A DNA stretch of 64,000 bases from Asterias rubens (lineage: Eukaryota; Echinodermata; Asteroidea; Forcipulatida; Asteriidae): NCBI RefSeq assembly GCF_902459465.1, contig NC_047080.1:9274866-9338865 (forward strand), read 5' to 3'. The notes under the pieces are model-generated. The model did no database searches, had not been told where the DNA came from, and worked only from the letters and a program-made list of their open reading frames with translations. Position 1 is the stretch's first letter; the number at the start of each line of letters is the position of its first letter. Of the stretch, positions 24,425 through 36,314 are shown in pieces. The translations under genes and the position numbers were made by a program.

Positions 24425-27400
24425 ATGGCCGCGCCCATGGGGAAACAACTTTCTGTGTGCAGTTCGCAATGTTTGCTTCAAATTCGGCTTCTATTTCGAC
24501 TAAAGAGATGTTTTAGCCAGCACCTTGTCTTGGTGAGTACCTTGGAATTAAGTTATACAATTTTTAAGTTTGGCCGTGTGATGTCTTTTGATGAAAAACT
24601 AGCAAATAATGTTTATTTAAAAAAAAATTAATTAATGCAGCAGACGTCGACGACATCGACAATCAATAATTTATAAATCATTATCGATCACTGAATTCCA
24701 TACGGAAAGTTAACCTTATATTTATACAAAATATGTTATTGAAATGCAGGATTTTATGTGTAAACACATGTCAGGTCGAGTGAACTCTGGACCGTCGAGT
24801 TGTCCCAGCAACGGTCGAGTTGTCCGACGGATGAGTTGTCCGACATCCGAATGCCAAAGCGTTAGATCAAACGATCAGCAGACACGTACCAGCAGAGAGA
24901 ATGGGTTAACTTTCCGTATGGTGCCACCACTTTTTCAATCATTTTTAACAAAAAAGGATATCTCGGCGTCATGTCATTGAGGTACATTAGAATTTAGATA
25001 CTAAATTATTTCATATCCAATGAACAAGTGGTGGCGCCATATATGGAAACTTTTCCAAATATAAATAATTATAATGTTTTGAATCACATGATCATTGGAT
25101 AACCCCCTCCAACTCTTCCTCCATGAGCAGGTGCAATCGGTAAATCAAAAGGCGCGGTAGTTTTATTTATTTAATTTTACCGAATACACATTTATTAAGT
25201 TAAATTAAGCATGTTAAAGACAGTGGACACTATTGGTTATTGTCAAAGACTAGTCTTCACAGTTGGTGTATCTCAACATATGCATAAAATAACAAACCTG
25301 TGAAAATTTGAGCTCAATCGGTCGTCGAATTTGCAAGATATTAATGAAAGAAAAAACAGCCTTGTCACACAAAGTTGTGTGCTTTCTGATGCTTGATTTC
25401 AAGACCTCAAATTCAAAACTTGAGGTCTCAAAATCAAGTTCGTGGAAAATTACTTCTTTCTCGAAAACTACGTCACTTCAGAGGGAGCTGTTTCTCACAA
25501 TGTTTTATACCATCTATCTCTCCCCATTACTTTTAATCAAGAAAGATTTTATGGTGATAAATATTTTGAGTAATTACCAATAGTGTCCACTGCCTGTAAA
25601 GTCTGCCAATTGATTGGAACCGCTCGACGGTCCTACTACTTGCCGTCAACTCGCCGACTTGCCGTCAACTCGCCGTCAACTCATTTTCGTGCCGTCAACT
25701 CATTAAATTTACATGAAAAATCTATAAAAAGGGGGCACGGAAGTGTTAAGTCTGGGCTAAACTACATATTTCTCATGGTTTTCGGTACAAATTCATTCAC
25801 AAAAACGACTTTGTGTTGATAAAAAAAAAGTACCAATTATTGACATCTTGGGCCAAGACTAATCATTGTGAAAAAGCAAGATGGCGGCCGACAGTTTTTT
25901 GGCTTCGAGAATTTTTTTTCACGAGAAAAAAAAATCAATTTTTATTCCGAAATATGACCTAAAACTTACGCGAATGCTCTTTGAGCTGATACTTTACAGT
26001 TCTATGCTTCTTTTGTGGATTTTAAATGTATATTGGAGGAGTTGACGGCGAGTTGACGGCGCAAGTGAGTTGACGGCGAGTTGACGGCAAGTAGTAGGAC
26101 CCCCGCTCGAAGCATATGACCATGATGACTGAGCTAACTGGCAACAAGCATTCTAGCAAGTCATTGTAGTACCAAAAATTTATTCAAATCTTGCAAATGG
26201 CTTCTCGAAAAGTCATTCCTTTTAACTGTTTTGCTTTTATCTATTTTTGCTCAAGCAGCAACAAGCCGGCAGGGATGGAGGAAATTCTACCCCTGGCCAA
26301 GCTGCTGTGAAAGCACTTCCCAAGAAGTGGCCGATTGCAGGAGTCAAGCAAGTTATCCTGGTGGCTTCTGGCAAGGGAGGAGTTGGTAAATCTACCACAG
26401 CGGTCAATCTTGCCCTTGGAATAGGAGCTGTTAAGAGGGTGAGTGATAGAGTTTCTTGCCTTTCCCCCAAAAAGAATGAACAATTATATTAAATGTCTGT
26501 TTGGCATGGATGAGTGACTTACAATTGCTGTCAGACTGATCCATATGGCACCAACCGAAGCACACACCAACTTCTCCCCTTGTTGTTATTATTATTGGTT
26601 CATTAAAAATTCAAAAATCGCAGCCCAAGGGCTGAATTGAAATTAAATGTTATTCAACAAGATATACATATAAAAATATTTAAAAAAAAAATTCTTGACA
26701 AAAAACAACAACTTGGATTCCAGCTCCATTAAAAACCAGACCTTGGTGACCGTCAGTGGCTCAGAATTCCTCAAAGGGTACCTGGTTCAAAATCATGACA
26801 CTTGTTTTTAACGGCACTGGATACCTTTGGCAATTGTCAAAGACCAGTCTTCTCACTTGGTGTATCTCAACATGGACACAAAATAACAAACCTGTGAATT
26901 GGTCGTCGAAGTTGCAAGAGAATAATGGAAAAAAAAACACTCTTGTCACACAAGTTGTGTGCTTTTAGATGCTTGATTTCGAGACCTCAGCTGAGGTCCC
27001 TAAAGCAATTAAAATATTTTAGTGAGAAATTTATTCTTTCTCAAAAACTACATTACTTCAGAGCCGGGGAGCCGTTTCTCACAATGTTTTTTATATCAAT
27101 AGCTCTCCATTGCTTGTTACCAAGTCAGATTTTATGCTAACAGTTATTTTGAGTAATTACCAATAGTGTCCAGGGCCTTTATGTTTCTTAACAATGAGGC
27201 TCCACAATACCTCACTGAGGCATTCTATATCCAGGATCCACTACTCTGCCTACAGTCTGCACTCAAATGTTAATTGTTAAAATCAATAGCTGCAGTGCCT
27301 TTTCCAAGTCATCTTTTATGGTCACTAATCTACGGCAACCATTTGAGTTCAAATTGTCATGGGTTTGATGTTTTGTGCATTATGTTAAAGGAACACGTTG

Positions 27401-30400
27401 CCTTGGATCGGTCGAGTTGGTCTTTGAAAAGCGTTTGTAACTGCTTGTTATAAAATGCATATGATTAGAAAGATATTTTAAAAGTAGAATATACGGTAAT
27501 GTTTACAAAAGTATCACTCGAAATTGCGTGGTTTTCCTCTTACCTCGTCGTCAAACACGGTCGGCCATTTATGGGAGTCAAATTTTTGACTCCCATAAAT
27601 GGCCGACCGTGTTATTTCGCAAAGTTAAAGGAAAACCACGTAATTTCGAGGCAAATATGTGTGGATCATTGTATTCTACTTTTACAACATCTTTCCAACC
27701 ATATGCATTTTATAACAAATGGTTACAAAACGCTTTTTATAGACCAACTCGTCCGATCCAAGGCAATGTGTTCCTTTAAGGATGCACACTGGTCTTTGAC
27801 ACTTTCCACAACTTTTGTGTAATAGTATTAAAATAATGTTGTTGTTTTTTTGTTGTTTTTATTCCAGTCGGCATCAGTTGGTCTGTTAGATGCAGATGTA
27901 TATGGGCCTTCCATACCTCGGATGATGAACCTCAGTGGAAAGCAGCCAGAACTTACAAAAAGTAAATCCAAACTCTCTCTCTGATTATCCCTTTGTTATG
28001 AAGGCACTAGACACTATTGGTGTTTACTCAAAATAATTGTCAGCACAAAAACTTACTTGGTAACGAGCAATGGAGAGCTGTTGATAGTACATAAATATTG
28101 TGAGAAACAGCTTCCTCTGAAGTAACGTAGTTTTTGAGAAAGAGAAAAAATGTTCACTCATGTATTCAAAGACTTAAAGCCTGAAGCTTTTTTTAGGCAT
28201 CTGAAAGCACACAAATTTGTTTAATAAGGATATTTTTTCTTTCACTATTCCCTTGCATTTTTCGAAGACCAATTGAGTCAAAATTTTCACAGATTTGTTA
28301 TTTTGTGCATATGTTGATAACACCAAGTGAGAATACTGGTCTTTGAGACAATTACCACAGGTGGCCAGTGCCTTAAAGAAACAACCTCATTCATAATATT
28401 TCTTTATATTGTTTCAAGGGAAACTATGTGGGTAAATTTTAAACAAACTTTGAGTTGAACAAAGACAATTTGACTAGAGTTGGACTTGAACCTAGGACCT
28501 CCATTTTAGCATGCAAAATAAAAAAATTGAGCTGTCTAGCCCTATAATGGCGATATCTTTGTGTTAATTTACAAATGGTTTAGTACTACTGTTTTTGATT
28601 GTCTGATTTTTCTCATCATTGCAGACAACTTGATAAAGCCATTACAGAATTTTGGAATTTCATGGTAAGTTACCTGCGATATTTGTTCATAGTGCATTAC
28701 GAAGAACTTATGAATACTTCAAAACAACATAAATACAGTCAACTAAAAGTGCATTAGTTGGCAAGCTAAGCAAAACCCACCGAGCTCTCATTTCAAAAAG
28801 GGCTTTAGTGTTGACCGGTTTCATACTACTAAACTATAAGTTATCACACAAGCGCGAATGGAATACGAACAAATATATCGCTTCTGCGTCCCATATCCAA
28901 TGAGGTCGAAGGCCAAGTTGAATGGGCACAGACGCGCTATATTTTGTCATACAAGTATTCAACAAGCCTGCGTGTTATAACGAATTTATCTTCCAGTCTC
29001 ACGTTCAACGCGCAAAATTTTAAATTTTAGAACCTTGTTTCGCGACGAAAAGCATGCACGTGCACAAAGTTTAAAATGTTATTTTTGCACTGTCCGTATG
29101 CGGAGCATGACGCATTGACGCTCACAATACGCAGTTTGCAATATAAAAACTGGGAGTACATGTAGGTTATATATAGCTTTTGATACCACCCTCAAGTTTG
29201 AGTATCTTATAGATGGATAAGCGCATACTGGAAGCCAATTGGTGTTGGCATCCAGTTTACTTGGACTTCTCTTGATTGATTTCATTGTTTTATAATGATG
29301 CAGCATGTCCATGGGATTTCTTGTGGATGAGAAGGCACCCATCGTATGGAGGGGTTTGATGGTCATGTCTGCTATACAGAGACTTGTTCGACAGGTAAGG
29401 AACCATGTGTCAATAGAGGGGGTAAGGGGGAGAATACCCACGCGTTAGGCATGAAATGAGGTGCATGCTGGTCTAGCTAGAGATCATGTTTAATTCCTAA
29501 CAGTTAGCAGTTGCAAAATGGGTACTTGCGAAAAGGAGTGAGGGGGGGGGGGGGCTGGTCACAATGGATGGTTGGAGGGGAAGGGGCTGGCCACTATGGG
29601 TCAATAAAGGGGGAAGGGGAGCTAGAAACTTTCAATGGGTGACTGCTCTATATTCCGACACCCCTATGTTCCGACACCCCTATGTTCCGCCACCCCTATA
29701 TTCCGACACCCCTATGTTCCGACACCCCTATGTTCCGACACCCCTATGTTCCAGCACCCCTATGTTCCGACACCCCTATGTTCCGACACCCCTATGTTCC
29801 GCCACCCCTATGTTCCGACACCCCTATGTTCCGCCACCCCTATGTTCTGCCACCCCTATGTTCCGACACCCCTATGTTCCGACACCCCTATGTTCCGCCA
29901 CCCCTATATTCCGACACCCCTATGTTCCGCGACACCCCTACATTCCGACAACCCAAACACCCCTATGTTCATGGCCGAGCGGTCAAGAGCACCGGATTCA
30001 AGCTCTGGTGTTTGATCAGCAGAGTGTGGGTTCGAATCCCGGTCGTGACACTTGCTACGTACAATTGGGGAGGTAGTGCTTTCTGCTCTACTGGCCAGGC
30101 TGCTTCAGACTGACGATACCCAAACCTACATCCGTATGGACTGTAAAAGGGGTAACCCTGATTCAGCCCTAGGAGTAGGTGGCAACGGCCTCTGGAAAAA
30201 ACTAGTTGTAGCCGCCACCTTGAAGTGGCCTTCAGGCTTTGTGTGTCTGGCGACCTGCATACAACATTTTTTTTTTTAAATTAAAAAATATTGCCAGTGG
30301 ACCACTGCTAATGGAGAATGGTGACTTTCTATACTTTTTTTCCCCTCCAGGTTGCTTGGGGTCCCCTTGATTACCTCATAGTGGACATGCCCCCTGGGAC

Positions 30401-32795
30401 AGGAGACGCCCAACTTTCAATGTCACAGCTCATACCAATATCAGGTAGGGGGGAAAAAATATATTTTAGGGCGTGCTGAATTAAGGGGCTTTGATAACTT
30501 TTGTTGATCAAGTTTTTGCCCATGACATGAATCCCTGCTCACTCACATTGTGAATGAATATGTCAGAATATAATTCACATCTGTAGAAGTTTCAGCCTCA
30601 TCAGTTGTCAAGTTTCTGAGAAAAAGAGGTGCAAATCACAGAGCAATGTTTTCAGGAGAGTGGCGTAAATCCGTTGTACACTTAAAGTGCCTCATGCTAC
30701 AGTACTTCAGCAAGTTATATTTTAAGGCAAGCTTTCTACCATCATTATGTTTAAACCTTGTAATTTGAATGTTAATCTCTGAACGTTTGTGTTTTTTTTT
30801 TACAAAAGTACCCAAACCCTTTAAGCTACAAATTTTGTAAAATTAATGTACAAGAAAGAGGAATTAATCTTTGATAATTTTTCTTCAGGGGCGGTAATTG
30901 TATCAACCCCACAAGATATTGCTTTACTGGATGCCAGAAAGGGAGCTGAGATGTTTAAAAAAGTTGATGTACCGGTGAGTAATCTTGTCTGTAAAGCTGT
31001 AAGGCTGTAGCTTGGTCACCATGTTAATGTATCTTGAAGCATAGGTTGCCCTTAGAAACACCCTTAGCAACAGCCAATTTTGACTTGATCTAACTCCACT
31101 TATGCTGGGTCACAAGAGGGCACAATTTAGAGTAAACAACTCATAATCTGTATTTCTATCTACTGTATTTTAGCATTTTGTTTCGTCCTTCGTATGGGAT
31201 GCAAAGCTGTAGGTATCGTGTGTTATGTAATTCATGTAAAACAGTAAATTTATCGTAATGAGAAGGGGGGGCATGGTCTCGCAGCAATATGCCCACCTCA
31301 ACTTGTGTCCCTTTCAAGGTGGTGTATGGTTGTTTCATAAGCTCCAGCCAATTGATATTGCGTCGCCTGGAGTGTCAAGAATAACTTTTGGGAGTGACTT
31401 ATTAGTTTTCTTGTTAAAAGGTGGGTCAGTTTATGAGATTAAAGTTTAGGAAAGTCAAACTGAAACTTAACATTTGCATTCTAATTTCAAATTGAAAATA
31501 AAGCTTAGTGATATTTGTTTTGTGTTGATATTTAAGGTGCTTGGAATTGTGCAGAACATGAGTGTGTTTCATTGTCCAAACTGTGGTCACCAGAGTCATA
31601 TATTTGGTCATGATGGAGCCACAGCGACTGCCAATGACATGGGATTGGATATATTAGGTAAGTTTATTAAAAATATTTGCATTTATATTCCATCATTGTA
31701 ATGTAGTGTTGTCATGCTTGTGCTAAAATAGTCGTAGACAGTGCTCATGTTTTTGTGATCAACCATATACGATGTTTTTGTGATCAACCATATACGTGGA
31801 ATAACATACTGTACCTGTGAAAACATGGGCTTTATCTGCCGTGCAAACCAGGAAAAAGTTGTGAAAAACCATGACAAATTTTCAGCATGTAAACACATTG
31901 TCCTTAACTTTGGTTTCAACAACCGAAATCTGGTTGTTTTTTTTAGCCTTTCTGACAGCTTTCTCGAATATGACTTTCAGAGGGAAATATTTCAGAGAAA
32001 AAAAACAGGCTCTTACGTAAACTCATAACCAGTAAGCTTTCAGATGGAAAATAAACAGTTTTGGCTTTTATCCTTAAGCAAGGATATTTTTATTAACTTC
32101 TTGAAAGATAGGGTCTATCTTATAAAACACAGGCATATTTGCAGCATTTTGCGACACAGCACCTTATAAACCATTCATGGTGCTATGTGTTGAATATGCA
32201 TTAAGTATCCATACGTCATAGTGATCCTTGACCTGCTGTGTTGATTACAATACATGTCCCAACATGGCGATGTCTCATACTTGAAACGGGTAGCTCCACA
32301 TACATGTAGGAAAATACTGACTGCACATAGGGACCTCTCGCGATGATATGTGACTAAGAATGGTCTCATCTTTTTAAACTGGGTTGTTCAACATTTGAAC
32401 TTTTTGTCAGTTTTCTGTATTATCTAGATTCTTTAATAAGGTTACTGTGTAATACTTTGCTTTGTACTGAGTATACAGTGCTAACACACATCGGTGTATG
32501 GGTAAAAAAAAAAAAAAGTAAATTTGTCTGGTCGAGACTTTTATTGTTGTTCTTTTCCCGTGCCTTGCAGCGGAATCTTTCTGTTTTTTTTATTGTTTTT
32601 GCGCGATATAAATTTTTCTTTATTATTATTATAGGTGACATTCCTCTTCACATCAGCATCAGAGAGTCATCCGATAATGGGCGGCCCATTACAGTCTCCG
32701 ACCCTAGCAGTCCACAGGCGGTGGCTTACAGACAACTCGCTCAAAAGGTTCTTGAAAAGTTGCCCGAATATAAAGACCCTATACCTCCTAGTTGA
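24425..32795 (+). CDS. NUBPL: NUBPL/IND1, mitochondrial P-loop Fe-S assembly factor, 9 coding exons
   Basis: Mrp/NBP35-type ATPase that delivers Fe-S clusters to respiratory complex I in the mitochondrial matrix. Coding exons: 24425-24532, 26259-26438, 27868-27961, 28625-28664, 29304-29394, 30351-30444, 30889-30974, 31537-31657, 32635-32795. All introns are GT-AG and frame holds, giving 324 residues (human 319). The chosen ATG follows CAAG with G at +4. It opens an Arg-rich, acid-poor N-terminus ([10 protein letters not shown]) typical of a mitochondrial presequence. The deviant Walker A motif GKGGVGKS is at 74-81, then [11 protein letters not shown] and [17 protein letters not shown]. The cluster-binding CPNC pair is Cys244/Cys247 in [13 protein letters not shown]. 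The tail has [19 protein letters not shown]. Exon 2 has a tandem AAGCAG acceptor, so one extra Gln may be included. Identity is certain. Confidence 0.97.
24911..25050. mobile_element. Hairpin MITE (TTTCCGTATGGTGCCACCAC)
   Basis: Arms TTTCCGTATGGTGCCACCAC and GTGGTGGCGCCATATATGGAAA in inverted order; same family as 10121-10238. NUBPL intron 1. Confidence 0.75.
25214..25600. mobile_element. TTAA MITE family 1 copy
   Basis: Left end TTAAAGACAGTGGACACTATTGG; right end CCAATAGTGTCCACTGCC(T)GTAAA. A central ACCTCAAATTCAAAACTTGAGGT hairpin is visible. NUBPL intron 1. Confidence 0.8.
25630..26100. mobile_element. Inverted-repeat element with internal GCCGTCAACTC repeats
   Basis: The left end, GTCCTACTACTTGCCGTCAACTCGCC, is a perfect inverse of the right end, GGCGAGTTGACGGCAAGTAGTAGGAC. 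Inside each arm the 11-mer GCCGTCAACTC (or its complement) repeats three to four times. It is about 470 bp with no ORF, and lies in NUBPL intron 1. Confidence 0.8.
26808..27180. mobile_element. TTAA MITE family 1 copy
   Basis: GGCACTGGATACCTTTGGCAATTGTC on the left and TTACCAATAGTGTCCAGGGCC on the right, with the usual family interior. NUBPL intron 2. Confidence 0.7.
27385..27779. mobile_element. Long-palindrome MITE with TTAA at both ends
   Basis: Starts TTAAAGGAACACGTTGCCTTGG and ends CCAAGGCAATGTGTTCCTTTAA. The centre holds a near-contiguous inverted repeat: CACGGTCGGCCATTTATGGG then CCCATAAATGGCCGACCGTG. The whole 395 bp would fold into one long stem. A fragment of an arm is at 1427-1515. 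NUBPL intron 2. Confidence 0.85.
28000..28377. mobile_element. TTAA MITE family 1 copy
   Basis: AAGGCACTAGACACTATTGG to GTGGCCAGTGCCTTAAAG. It begins 39 bp after NUBPL exon 3. Confidence 0.75.
29648..29953 (+). repeat. 16-bp minisatellite, about 19 copies
   Basis: Unit CCGACACCCCTATGTT with few variants (CCGCCACC, TATATT, CCAGCACC). Because 16 is not a multiple of three, all three plus frames read the same [16 protein letters not shown]-like peptide. These ORFs are a by-product of the repeat. NUBPL intron 5. Confidence 0.95.
29968..30260 (+). mobile_element. tRNA-Leu SINE with GCCTGAAGGCC body
   Basis: The head ATGGCCGAGCGGTCAAGAGC...CCGGATTCAAGCTCTGG...GTGGGTTCGAATCCCGGTCG is well kept. 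It is followed by GGACTGTAAAAGGGGTAACC and CTAGGAGTAGGTGGCAACGG, linking the tRNA head to the dispersed body seen at 1688, 41675 and 42617. Confidence 0.75.
30481..30824. mobile_element. TTAA MITE family 3 copy
   Basis: TTAAGGGGCTTTGATAACTTTTGT at the left edge and AAAGTACCCAAACCCTTTAA at the right. Same type of ends as 44095-44456. NUBPL intron 6. Confidence 0.6.
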
Positions 32796-33629
32796 TGATG
32801 ATTTAAGTGTAAGTTTACCAATTATTTATGATAAATGCAACACAATCATGTGTCAATGCAGCACTTTGACAGTCTTTTCTAAGTCTTTGACAGTGTGCAC
32901 GCTCTAGTGTATATACTGTTCTATTGCTTCAGTGTTAGACTTGGGAAGCAACTCCCAAAATGGCAAAGAAGTTCAGACCCAAATTTTGTGGCTCTGCTTT
33001 CTGTAAGCAAACAATCTTCGCTTACTGAAGCAGTGAATTCTGTGCTTACAGTTTTGTGCATTCTGTGCATGAAATACTGGCCCATTTCGCCTCTGTCACA
33101 CCTGGGTAAATCAACTTTCAAAATGGCAAAGATTGTAATGGCCCAAATTTCATGGTTCTGCTTTCTTTAAGCAAAGAATTTGCGCTTAGGGAATCAGTGA
33201 ATTCTGTGCTAACATCAAATGTATTTCACAGGTAAGCAGGGAATTTATGCTTGTGCGCGGTCCACCTTACTAGGCAACTTCTTTTCCTTACTCTTGACAT
33301 ATTTATGATCATTTCAAAGTGTATGCTCTCTGCACAGATTCAAAACAAGTTTCATTTATAGTTTTCAAGTGCACTGTTAACCATTTGAATCTCAACCCAA
33401 TGAAACGACAGTTGTTGATTCACAGAGCTAATTGCCTCAATGCCTCACTACAAATTTGTATCCCCGCCAAAAAGTGCACTTCCCTTCCCCTGAATCTTCC
33501 AGGCCCGTTTCTGCAAACATGTATGCTCTAATTTAATCATTCGGATGAGAGAAATCCTTAAGATAATTCTTTAAACACATTTGTTGACAATTCTGCCCCC
33601 ACCATCCATATTTTGAGGTAATCAAACAA

Positions 33630-33639
33630 AATAAATAAA
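33630..33639 (+). terminator. NUBPL poly(A) signal
   Basis: AATAAATAAAG about 835 bp past the NUBPL stop gives two overlapping AATAAA hexamers, with no earlier strong candidate. Confidence 0.55.
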
Positions 33640-33680
33640 GACTACTTTCAAACAAAGGTTTCTGTTTACATACAATGGTT

Positions 33681-33686
33681 TTTATT
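33681..33686 (-). terminator. RPL28 poly(A) signal
   Basis: AATAAA on minus, about 165 bp after the RPL28 stop, facing the NUBPL signal roughly 45 bp away. Confidence 0.55.
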
Positions 33687-33850
33687 ATGTGCCTCAGAAA
33701 TTTAACTTCATGAAATTAACTTCCATAATCCAGTGGTTTTTTAATAAGTTTTACATTTTGTAGTTTTTGTTTGGTATTGTCCCGGTGTCCATGTGGTTTG
33801 GATTTATGATCAGAACCCAGTGAATGGGAGGTCTGGTTGGGGCGCCCTCT

Positions 33851-36314
33851 CTAGTGACGCTTGTTGCGTGGGGCACGCTTCTTCCTCATTGGAATCACTG
33901 GCTTCTGGCTGCGGAGGATGGCGCTAGCTCTTCGCAGTGCAGACTGAAAGGAACAAAATAAGCAATACTTTGTGTTAACTTTATCAGGGGTGAGAATCCT
34001 TGCGGACAAAAACGTCTGAAACAATTAGCATCTCAGGTTCAGCAAGGCTTGTTGAAATCATAGAATTTCAAACTTTTGGTAACCCCTAAAGTTTTGAATA
34101 TTAAGGAGTTCATGGGAACAGTATGCCTAGCACTTAAGAAGTAGACCAAAGAGCACGATTTTTTTCTGATAAAAAAATAACAGGTTTTTTTTCACAAGGC
34201 AGACAACCACAAATCCGATTATAGCCTGACATTTTCCATATCTACTTTACACATTGTAAAGCTGTTCAGTTTCTGCTATTTCATCCACTTTAAATTGCCA
34301 TATTTTTTTATCGTACACTTCTTGTTTCAGCGCTTAAGAAACCTGGTATTAAGCGCTTTATAAATGCATGTTATTATTATTATTTTAGAAAAATGTGCAG
34401 TCAAAAGGATGTATAGTAAATTATCTTGCTCAAGGAAACAAGTACCACCACTGGGACCCAAAAACCCACACTCTACTGATCAGAGACACCAGAGCACGGG
34501 TGCGGCTCTCCTAACAACTTGGCCATGACAAATCTTCTTGGCATTTAACTTACATTCTTGATGTCCCTGCGGTACTTGTTCTTCTTGAGGATGTGACGGA
34601 TTGAGGTGAGGGTACGGCGTGCGTCCTTCTTCAACTCTACGCGGTTGAACTGCTTGATGGGCTTGTTGCGTGCTAAAACGAAAAAGCAACAAAACGTTGA
34701 TAAGACTAACGTGTAAACATGCATGTTGAAACATCTTCTCACAATTTTAGGTTTGAGTCCTATAGATCCAAGTTTTCCAGTCCAGGCGAAAATTCTTGGG
34801 GGTCATGGCCTCTGTTGCCCTGGAGCTGCTTAGCAATAAATTGCAGAACTTAGCAGTCAAAAAATGTTCATGTGGTATGGTAGTTTTGCTGGTAACCTTA
34901 TTCTGTTTTTAAGCATTGTTTTGTTGTGCTTAGCTACTTTTTTTATACATGAAATTGGGACTGGAAGTGGCACTGGTTCCCCTTGAAAAGTTTCCCAATG
35001 CCTTTCCAATTTTCCAATGGAAGTGCCCTTTGCAAAATCAAAATGGCCTCGCTCTCTCAAAGAAAAAATTCAGGGCCAGCAATTGTCATGCATGTAAGCA
35101 GTCACAGAGTAACCAAGGTAAGTTCACAAAGAGAACCACCTCATTCTGTCCTAGCCACTACTCTCCTTGAGCCAAACTCACTGCAGTCGACTCACTTGAT
35201 TGAAACTGCTGTATACATCAAGTTATAATCTTAGGATTGAAAAGGGACTGTAATTCACATTTGTTAATGAACTCTTTCGAGGTCGTTAAAGACATCCCTT
35301 GTACGTACCTCCTTTGATTTTCTTGGTGACGAGAACGACACCCTTGCCATCCTTGGTTGCCTCGATTCCAACAGTCTACAGAAAAGAAAAAAAATGGAAA
35401 ACAAGAAATGTAATTCTAATTTTTGTCATCATTTTTGTTGCTCTTCTTAACTGTTGTTATTGATTTTCCTCAGAGTTATTTTTTTTTTTTTTAAATAGTA
35501 GGTAATGGCTGAGTGATTCAAGTTCTGGTGGTCGATTAATTGGTGTGTGGGTATGAATCCCGGCCATGACACTTGAGCACGACACTCAACTACAATTGCT
35601 TCTCTTCACCCAGGGGGTTAATGGGTACCTGTGAGGGCAGAGATGGTTCTTGAGATTGGTTTACATTTATTGTGCTACATATTCTGCAGCACAGGCCATA
35701 TTCTCTCGAGGGAGATGAGATGATTCAAGGAATAAAATAAATGACCCACTATCCGGGGGGTAATAATTCTTGAGTGTTATGAATGTTACCGAATGACAGA
35801 TTTGAGCGCTTTATTTACAGCCATAGATATTGTTATTTAGTACAAACCTTGTCGTGGATGAGTCCATTGAACTTGAAGGTGTTTTTGCACTTCAGGTTGT
35901 TAGGCTCCTGCAGATCAAACGAAGAATTCAAACATCAATAATGTACAGATTGAACATACAGATCGAACAATCGGATAAACAAAAACACTGCAATTAATGC
36001 ACCTTTTTTCAGAAGGGGGGGGGAGGGGATTCAATATTTTGACTTGATATTGTGTGGTACTGGGTTTCAATCATTTAAATGTAGACTGTGAAGGACTAAT
36101 GCTAGGTACCAAAACACAAATTTTTATAATTATAGTGGTAATTTATTGAATTTGAATTGCGCTCTCTCCAGGACGTACAGAATGTTAAGGACGACGGACG
36201 TTGCATGTTTAGGACATAACTTACACAGCTGAAGGTGTGACCCTGTCCCTTCCTCAAGAAGCAAGAGTTGTTGCGGATAATGCTCCACTGGACATGGGGC
36301 GACGCGTTATTCAT
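33851..36314 (-). CDS. RPL28: 60S ribosomal protein L28 (eL28), 5 coding exons
   Basis: Structural protein of the large ribosomal subunit. Coding exons on minus: 36314-36225, 35907-35848, 35375-35309, 34672-34554, 33943-33851. Frame is kept across all junctions and the product is 142 residues (human 137). Family landmarks: HVQWSIIRNNSCFLRKG at the N-terminus, EPNNLKCKNTFKFNGLIHDK, TVGIEATKDGKGVVLVTKK, LTSIRHILKKNKYRRDIKN, then ALRRASAILRSQKPV and a basic end, RKKRAPRNKRH. The start is the only ATG upstream of the conserved core in that exon. A TTTATTTTAG acceptor 12 bp upstream of the ATG (36327/36326) suggests a separate non-coding first exon, as is common for ribosomal protein genes. It is convergent with NUBPL and divergent from the MLLE gene. 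Confidence 0.96.
34330..34530 (-). mobile_element. tRNA-Leu SINE, 5' part and tail
   Basis: On minus: GTCATGGCCAAGTTGTTAGG, GAGTGTGGGTTTTTGGGTCC, then a TTATTATTATAA...TTTATAAAGCGCTTAA tail. Diverged; RPL28 intron 4. Confidence 0.6.
35505..35830 (+). mobile_element. tRNA-Leu SINE, body type 2, diverged
   Basis: AATGGCTGAGTGATTCAAG...GTGTGGGTATGAATCCCGGCC head, then CAATTGCTTCTCTTCACCCAGGGGG and AATGGGTACCTGTGAGGGCAG as in the 19431-19777 copy. RPL28 intron 2. Confidence 0.7.

Larger units (their letters stand above)
32796..33850. other. NUBPL 3' UTR and RPL28 3' UTR
   Basis: No gene. Two partial copies of the GGGCCCAATTTCATGG-type MITE (about 32975-33060 and 33140-33290) lie in the NUBPL 3' UTR. 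Two opposing poly(A) signals sit at 33630-33639 and 33681-33686. Confidence 0.6.

Noticed and set aside
26237-26483. Two minus ORFs of about 80 residues
   Set aside because: Antisense to NUBPL exon 2, whose Walker A coding is certain.
29079-29441. 120-residue minus ORF
   Set aside because: Antisense to NUBPL exon 5.
29564-30113. Three overlapping ORFs of 126-170 residues with [16 protein letters not shown] repeats
   Set aside because: They are the three readings of a 16-bp minisatellite inside a NUBPL intron. Part of the ORFs runs into a tRNA-derived SINE.
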